Program-made: the position numbers and the translations under genes | NCBI GenBank assembly: GCA_946803715.1 | Contig: CAMPET010000071.1 | Span: forward strand, 189,479 to 253,478 | Source of the DNA: Beroe ovata | Taxonomy: Eukaryota; Ctenophora; Nuda; Beroida; Beroidae | DNA: 64,000 bases | Direction: 5' to 3' | The notes under the pieces: model-generated | Told to the model about the DNA's origin: nothing | The model's database searches: none | Seen by the model: only the letters and a program-made list of their open reading frames with translations | Shown here: piece after piece, positions 58,908-64,000 of the stretch | How the letters are laid out: every line of letters starts with the position of its first letter | Numbering within the stretch: position 1 is the stretch's first letter

Positions 58908-60659
58908 ATGTCAATTGATCAATATCCTGTTGCTGTTAGAAGTTTTAGTAGTGAATATGGTCCGCCCTATTCAAACCTACAAGTTCTTAATAATGTCTGT
59001 GGCACACCCCAAAAGTTAAATGAGTATGGAGACAATCAGTACTCTGCTGTTTTCAGAAGATATGGACAGTGGCATTTCATGTATCCTTCATATATAGCAT
59101 TTCCCAAGCACAAGTCATCTATTGATTCATGTATAACAGACTTTATGGAATGCTCATTTCCAATACCTGTTTATGCAACATCTATCTGTATTCAAGAGAA
59201 CTTTTTCCCAGGTTTCATTAGGAGAATATTTGGGACAAGACATCTTGATTTGAATAATAACCACTTTTCTTTAGATCATAAGTGGTATTTATTGTGGGAT
59301 AGAGTGTTGGATAACAGAAATACCAGCTCTTCCTATTGTGACTATAAGTACAATGTCTGTACGTTTGATCTGACAGCAAAACTCAGTACACCAATAGATG
59401 TAATCAGGATTGAATTTGAGTTTTCAGAGAGTGAATATCACAGTCAGTATGATGTCATAAGGTTGTCTGGTGAACCTGTTATTGATAGATTTGATGAAAA
59501 TGGACACAGAATTTGTGATCAACCATCGACAATTCAATCAGATCTATGTCGTAGTTCAGTTTCAAGTCAAGATGAAGTTTCTGAATCTCCATTACTGCAA
59601 GTACAGGAAGGAATTGATGTGTTACCTAATGAAATATTGATCAGGATACTAGACTATCTTGATATTGATGATCTTTGCAGAGTAAGACGAATTAACAAAC
59701 TTTTCAATCAGTTGGCCAAAGATCCATCTCTCTACATATCTATAAATCTACAGCCATTCTGTAAGGTATTGAACAACAACTCAATCAACACATTATCAGA
59801 GAGATGCCATGCTACCCAAAATTTAGATCTATCTTGGTTAGGACCAAATAGTCAAATATCGACAAGTACACTTTGCTCTTTAATCAGAAGCATTCCCAAT
59901 GTGACTGTGTTAAGACTGTCATCATGTCAAATGCTTGCATCATCAGTACTGGAAACTATTGCTATATATTGCTCTAATTTGCGTCTGCTCGATATCTCAT
60001 ATTGTAACAACAGTCTTCAGTTATGCGTGTCTTGGTTGACAACTTTACAAAAACTTAAATACATAGACTTCAGTCATACACTTATATCAACATCAGAACT
60101 ATTAACTTTACTCAAGAAACTGAATGAAATAGAATGGCTCTTTTTAGCATCTCCAGCTCTCATTGCCGATCAAGATAGTGTTATTGATTGTCTGAGCAAA
60201 AAGCCATCAAAAAATATCAAAGGGATTGATTTGTGGTACTGGGATAAAATAAGTTTTGGAGCCGCATCACAGTTTTTGCTGGAACATGGGCATAATTTGG
60301 TTGAAATTAATCTCGGTTGGTGTTTAGGTGTTGGAATGGGTGACATACTGCCATGCATTGCAAACTGTTGTCCAAACCTGCTGATTTTGATCTTGACTGC
60401 CCACCACGAAACGACCGACATTGGCTTGGTGGCTTTAGCTGGTTCATGTCATGAAATACAGCAACTAGACATCCTTGGGTCCAGGCACATTACTTTACCA
60501 TCTTTAGAGACTTTAGTGAAGTGTTGCCTGAAGCTCACGTTACTGGATGTCTCCTATTGCTCCAAAGTATCATTAGATGATGTCGGTCAGTTGAAAGTAA
60601 TGGCACCTCATGTCTCAATAAAACATGTTGAAACATATGTCCATTATTCTAAATCATAA
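58908..60659 (+). CDS. FBXL4: F-box and leucine-rich repeat protein, FBXL4 ortholog, intronless
   Basis: 583 residues in one exon. The N-terminal half matches the FBXL4-specific jelly-roll-like region (SFSSEYGPPYSN; AVFRRYGQWHFMYPSY; KWYLLWDRVLD). The F-box lies at about 238-282 (VLPNEILIRILDYLDIDDLC). Leucine-rich repeats follow to the end, with conserved NLGWC, QQLDILGSR and LLDVSYCSKV. FBXL4 forms an SCF-type ligase that restrains mitophagy at the mitochondrial outer membrane. The human protein has an additional N-terminal targeting/membrane segment of about 45 residues that is absent here. The bases just before ATG (TTTCATAG) could be a splice acceptor, so a short upstream exon may supply it. 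The protein begins at the residue corresponding to the conserved domain start. Confidence 0.93.
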   Translation: MSIDQYPVAVRSFSSEYGPPYSNLQVLNNVCGTPQKLNEYGDNQYSAVFRRYGQWHFMYPSYIAFPKHKSSIDSCITDFMECSFPIPVYATSICIQENFFPGFIRRIFGTRHLDLNNNHFSLDHKWYLLWDRVLDNRNTSSSYCDYKYNVCTFDLTAKLSTPIDVIRIEFEFSESEYHSQYDVIRLSGEPVIDRFDENGHRICDQPSTIQSDLCRSSVSSQDEVSESPLLQVQEGIDVLPNEILIRILDYLDIDDLCRVRRINKLFNQLAKDPSLYISINLQPFCKVLNNNSINTLSERCHATQNLDLSWLGPNSQISTSTLCSLIRSIPNVTVLRLSSCQMLASSVLETIAIYCSNLRLLDISYCNNSLQLCVSWLTTLQKLKYIDFSHTLISTSELLTLLKKLNEIEWLFLASPALIADQDSVIDCLSKKPSKNIKGIDLWYWDKISFGAASQFLLEHGHNLVEINLGWCLGVGMGDILPCIANCCPNLLILILTAHHETTDIGLVALAGSCHEIQQLDILGSRHITLPSLETLVKCCLKLTLLDVSYCSKVSLDDVGQLKVMAPHVSIKHVETYVHYSKS

Positions 60660-60899
60660 TCATTATCTTTTAGATTATTTACTGTATGCTAGAGAGTAGA
60701 CAGCCAATGAAATGTCTTTTAATGGTTTTTAACCTATCACTTACTTCCTTGACAATATCTATTAAAGCATGAGGATTCATATTCCAATTCTATGTAACGA
60801 AATAACAAGCGATTGTCAAATGAAGCAACTTACGAAGATATAGGTACATCTCCAATGTGCATTGTGCATTGTACATCATGTTATAATTTTCACAGGTTC
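60660..60899. other. Short spacer between FBXL4 and the chimaerin-like gene
   Basis: 240 bp, AT-rich. A splice acceptor (TTTTCACAG, ending 60895) just before the next ATG shows that the downstream gene has a 5' UTR intron whose upstream exon lies in or before this spacer. Confidence 0.55.
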
Positions 60900-62699
60900 A
60901 TGGCGGCGCTGTATCCAGATTTAGGTGTTGCTGGGTTGGTTGCTGGGTTACATCTCGATGTTGCAAATGATGAGTTCCCTTCTCCTCCACCACCACTGTC
61001 AGGTAGATGATAACACCTGGAGCAGTTCGTTTGAATAATATCATAATCAAGTACCAAATTTAGAGAAAAACATTGAAAAGTAGAGATTGGCCCGCATTGT
61101 TAGCTCAATTGGTAGAGCAACATGCGCGATTCTTGAGGTTCCGGGTTCAAGTCAGGGCCGATCACATACTCCGAGACCCCTTCTGAGATCAGCCGGTGTG
61201 TGGTGTGATTTTCTTGGCAGTTGTTAGTGTTGGTGATATTAATCATGCAGAGAGGGGGAATGAATAAATCCCATTTAATGCTAGGGCGGTTCCACTGGTG
61301 TCATGTCCTCTAATACTGACTCGGTTTTGTGCTCAAGATAGGACTACCTGTCTCTATGAAATTGCACACAGTGAATTTCAAGCATCACACTTCGTTCAAG
61401 GCCTGTTGCAATGCTCACAGACTGCACTTCTCAGTTCACTGGTCACGCCTTGTGCTATGCACTTCTTGATCAATAAATTCGCCACAACGTTACCACTTCT
61501 TACGAATTTTTGTCCAACATCACATTCTAGGACCTAGGTCCTTCCTAAACCATATTATAAGATTAGACCGATCTTGCAGTTACCAACCACAGACCCTCTA
61601 CTCATTGTACAACATATCTTTACTCATCGTTAAATTTAGAACTAGGTGAAACAGCTACCTGAGAATCAGCCCTGTTTTACAATTTCACTTCTATCGCTTG
61701 TCGAACAAAAGTCTCCACTGGCCAATTTCCCAATTTACACATCCAAAAGAGTTTTGTCCATATTGTTAGTTGTCGATTTGCTAACATCGATATATATGCC
61801 ACATTCCGCTGTTAATACTCAATACCTTGTCATAACATATTTGTGTGTGTGTGCGTGTGTGTGGTCGTGTGGTATTACAGTACCAGTTTACTACTTTCCC
61901 ACAGTGTTGAGTGAGCAAGATACTCTAATGGAGATACAGGCATCTACCCCAGTCTACGATAACAAGCGTGAGTTTTGCCCATATTCATTTTCTGGGTTTA
62001 AAATGGGAGAGTATCTCTCCTTGATTCCCGCAATGAGGAGTTGTCAATTTTAGTCAGATGAATGTCATCCCACATTCACACACAGAATTGAAGCACTTTT
62101 CTCTGTGTACTCCACAGTAGAGACTAGTGTTCTGTGTCTAGAATGCCTGTCATCAGCACATGGCACATTGCGAGTATAGTGTGTACATGAGATTGAGATT
62201 GTTTCGGCTCTGTTATTAAATGATATACGTTTCTAAACACTGTCCATCAGTGCTACTCTGATCTGCCTAATCCACTAATCTAGCAACTAGGATGCATGAT
62301 TCACGTGATATTTCAGTGTACAATCTGCAGCTGACTGCTCCCAAACCACGTCCTATCAAGAACTTGTACGAAGACGATGATAAGCCACAACATTTCGGAG
62401 ACGAGTAAGTTAAATTTTGGATGGATAGGTAAATTAAAATTCCCCTGATCTATGCTACTTTGGTTGTAGGTCTCTTTGATAAACGAGCTGATATCAGATT
62501 TCATGACCAGTGTAGAATTGCGAAACCAAAACAGATCCTTGTAAACCTCCCTCCCCCGTAGATCTCTTCACCTCCCATTGGTCAGGTATCACGGCAAGAT
62601 GGAGCGTAGTGAAGTTGCACGTGTACTGGGGAAGGAAGATGGTAACTACATTGTGAGGGAATCAGTCACGCAGCCCGGCAAATATTCGCTATCATTCGT
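60900..62699 (+). CDS. CHN1: Chimaerin-like protein, N-terminal exons with start of SH2 domain (3' part outside window or in gap)
   Basis: Exons 60900-61002, 61905-61967, 62317-62404 and 62586-62699 are in phase. After a Pro-rich start (MAALYPDLGVAGLVAG ... SPPPPLS) comes the chimaerin-type linker YNLQLTAPKPRPIKNLYED. The SH2 domain follows: YHGKMERSEVARVLGKEDGN and YIVRESVTQPGKYSLSF, with the phosphotyrosine-binding Arg in IVRES. Chimaerins continue with a C1 diacylglycerol-binding domain and a RacGAP domain; neither is visible before 64000. The last donor could be 62697 or 62699. The first exon begins 5 bp after an acceptor, so the start codon is preceded by a 5' UTR intron. Assignment rests on linker plus SH2 and is reasonably strong; another SH2 protein is possible. 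Confidence 0.75.
61091..61165 (+). mobile_element. tRNA-derived SINE head or tRNA pseudogene
   Basis: A polymerase III box A (TAGCTCAATTGGTAGAGCA, 61101-61119) and box B (GGTTCAAGTC, 61144-61153) are at tRNA-like spacing. The acceptor and T-stem do not pair properly (GGTTCC...TCAGGG), so it is not a functional tRNA. About 100 bp of non-tRNA sequence follow, the structure of a SINE. It lies within intron 1 of the chimaerin-like gene. Confidence 0.7.
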
Positions 62700-62749
62700 G
62701 TATGTTATCTCATAACACACATGCACACACACGCACACACACACACACA

Positions 62750-62832
62750 NNNNNNNNNNNNNNNNNNNNNNNNNNNNNNNNNNNNNNNNNNNNNNNNNNN
62801 NNNNNNNNNNNNNNNNNNNNNNNNNNNNNNNN
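62750..62832. other. Assembly gap (83 N) inside a CA microsatellite
   Basis: CA runs on both sides (from about 62725 and to about 62863). Confidence 0.99.
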
Positions 62833-62868
<36 letters not shown>

Positions 62869-64000
62869 TAGATACATGTCCACATACAAACATAGATACT
62901 AAGTAGAAACACTTACTAAGTATATGATGTTTGCTGTCGATAGCTATGTTCTACAATTAGTGCGAAGTGTACGTGGAGTGTATGTGAAGTTATGTGAAAT
63001 TCATGTCAAGAAAAGAGTACATGTACACTGTACATTGTACATTGTACATGATGTACGATGGACTCGCTGTCATGTAAAACTGTGTTTATTGAGGTAGCAT
63101 CTTGAAGCAATTCATTCTGATATCATTCGAAACCCATCAAAAGTTGATAACGTTTGAATCACGAAAAGATGGCACCACTTTTCATCCCATCTTGAACGTA
63201 TAAGATGGTGCAGATGGCTATAACGACTATAGATTCCATCAAATAGTAAATTTCCCTAGCACAATGAGCTCACTATCGTACATAGTAACTAAACTTCTCG
63301 ATGTAATTTACGTAATCTGGTATAACGTAACAGATTCATATTCTTGCCTGTCATTTTATTCAAAGGTCATGGTTAGTGTTGAAAAGCATGATACCCGCTG
63401 ATTTAACGTCTTTTTTGCTCAAAATTTTTACAGAGTTTTCACTTCCTGGTTTGCCTCAAAATTTAAAATACAGTGACGTAGAGCATTATGTGGAATTCTG
63501 CCGTGACTAAGGAATTATGACACATTGTGTTTTGGGGAAGAATTTCTATAGGTTGAGCTGCTTTGTTAGGAAGGAGTGAGTCTTAACTTAAATCCTCTGC
63601 AATGTTACACTCACAAGTTTTTATCTTCGGAATCCGGATTTTGTTTTTCTGAAGGAATGAGTATGGAGGTGATGATATGTGGCATTAAAAACATCACAGT
63701 TTGTGTTGACTGCACATTTATAATCCCGAAATCGCCTAGCAACGGGCGATATTTTCTGAGTGTGAGCGGAATTGATTGAGATCATCATCTCATGAGCCTG
63801 CAATTTGTTATCAATCTCATTTCGATGGGTAATTAAATGGCGCCTTGGTAAATCGATCAAGTCATCTTATTCGTCACCGAAGTTTCTTTTTCCCTTTGCA
63901 AAACCCTGATGACGTTGGAATGAGGGACCCTCGTAAAATAGCAGGCATATGCTATCAAATATGACAAAATCATAACTAACATGGGTTATGGATAATTGGA
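62833..64000. other. Terminal 1.1 kb, presumed chimaerin intron
   Basis: After the CA run the sequence is AT-rich and shows no continuation of the SH2 domain on the plus strand nor any other gene. A GTACATTGTACATTGTACAT repeat lies near 63020-63055. Confidence 0.55.

Noticed and set aside
61091-61165. Functional tRNA gene
   Set aside because: Boxes A and B are present, but the acceptor and T stems do not pair.

Overview
This is nuclear DNA from a eukaryote, most likely an early-branching animal (possibly a sponge). Genes have many short GT-AG introns. The gene set is animal-like: ATP5F1A, CAPS2, NEK4, RNF207, GET3, a SID-1 family channel, FBXL4 and a chimaerin. Intergenic and intronic DNA is full of (CA)n microsatellites and short GC-rich foldback elements. 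The taxon is inference; no ribosomal or mitochondrial marker is present.

Layout. 1-1372: tandem repeat, then the last three exons of mitochondrial ATP synthase alpha (+). 2084-4691: an armadillo-like repeat protein with a C-terminal MYND-type finger (-). 5346-6600: a nest of inverted-repeat elements. 6637-8259: intronless, secreted berberine-bridge-like FAD oxidase (+). 8675-12904: calcyphosin-2, 12 exons (+). 14573-19332: a 2.2-kb segment present twice around a 307-N gap, carrying exon 1 of a two-LIM-domain protein that ends at 20854 (+). 22242-35730: NEK4-type kinase, 12 exons (-). 37228-44392: RNF207, 11 exons (+). 44839-45864: GET3, intronless (+). 46831-56506: SID-1 family protein, 15 exons (+). 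Its 5.3-kb intron 12 (as assembled) holds a single-exon PPxY membrane protein (+, 52858-53349) and a thioredoxin-fold nucleoredoxin-like protein (-, 53674-54438). Four SIDT exons and part of the PPxY gene occur twice. 57579-58650: second foldback nest. 58908-60659: intronless FBXL4 (+). 60900-62699 onward: chimaerin-like SH2 protein, cut by the window end (+).

The genes are unrelated housekeeping and signalling genes, not a pathway cluster. NEK4 and RNF207 are divergently transcribed, as are the MYND protein and the oxidase, and each intergenic space contains foldback elements.

The most interesting non-gene signal is two families of short non-autonomous inverted-repeat elements. One has TTGTC ends and 8-bp target duplications visible at five copies; the other has TTGTAGGATTT ends and 9-10-bp duplications, with one copy inserted inside the other family. 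Large perfect palindromes and twin hairpins accompany them. Many N positions mark scaffold joins where the flanking sequence is repeated, so the apparent duplications are best read as unmerged haplotypes until tested.
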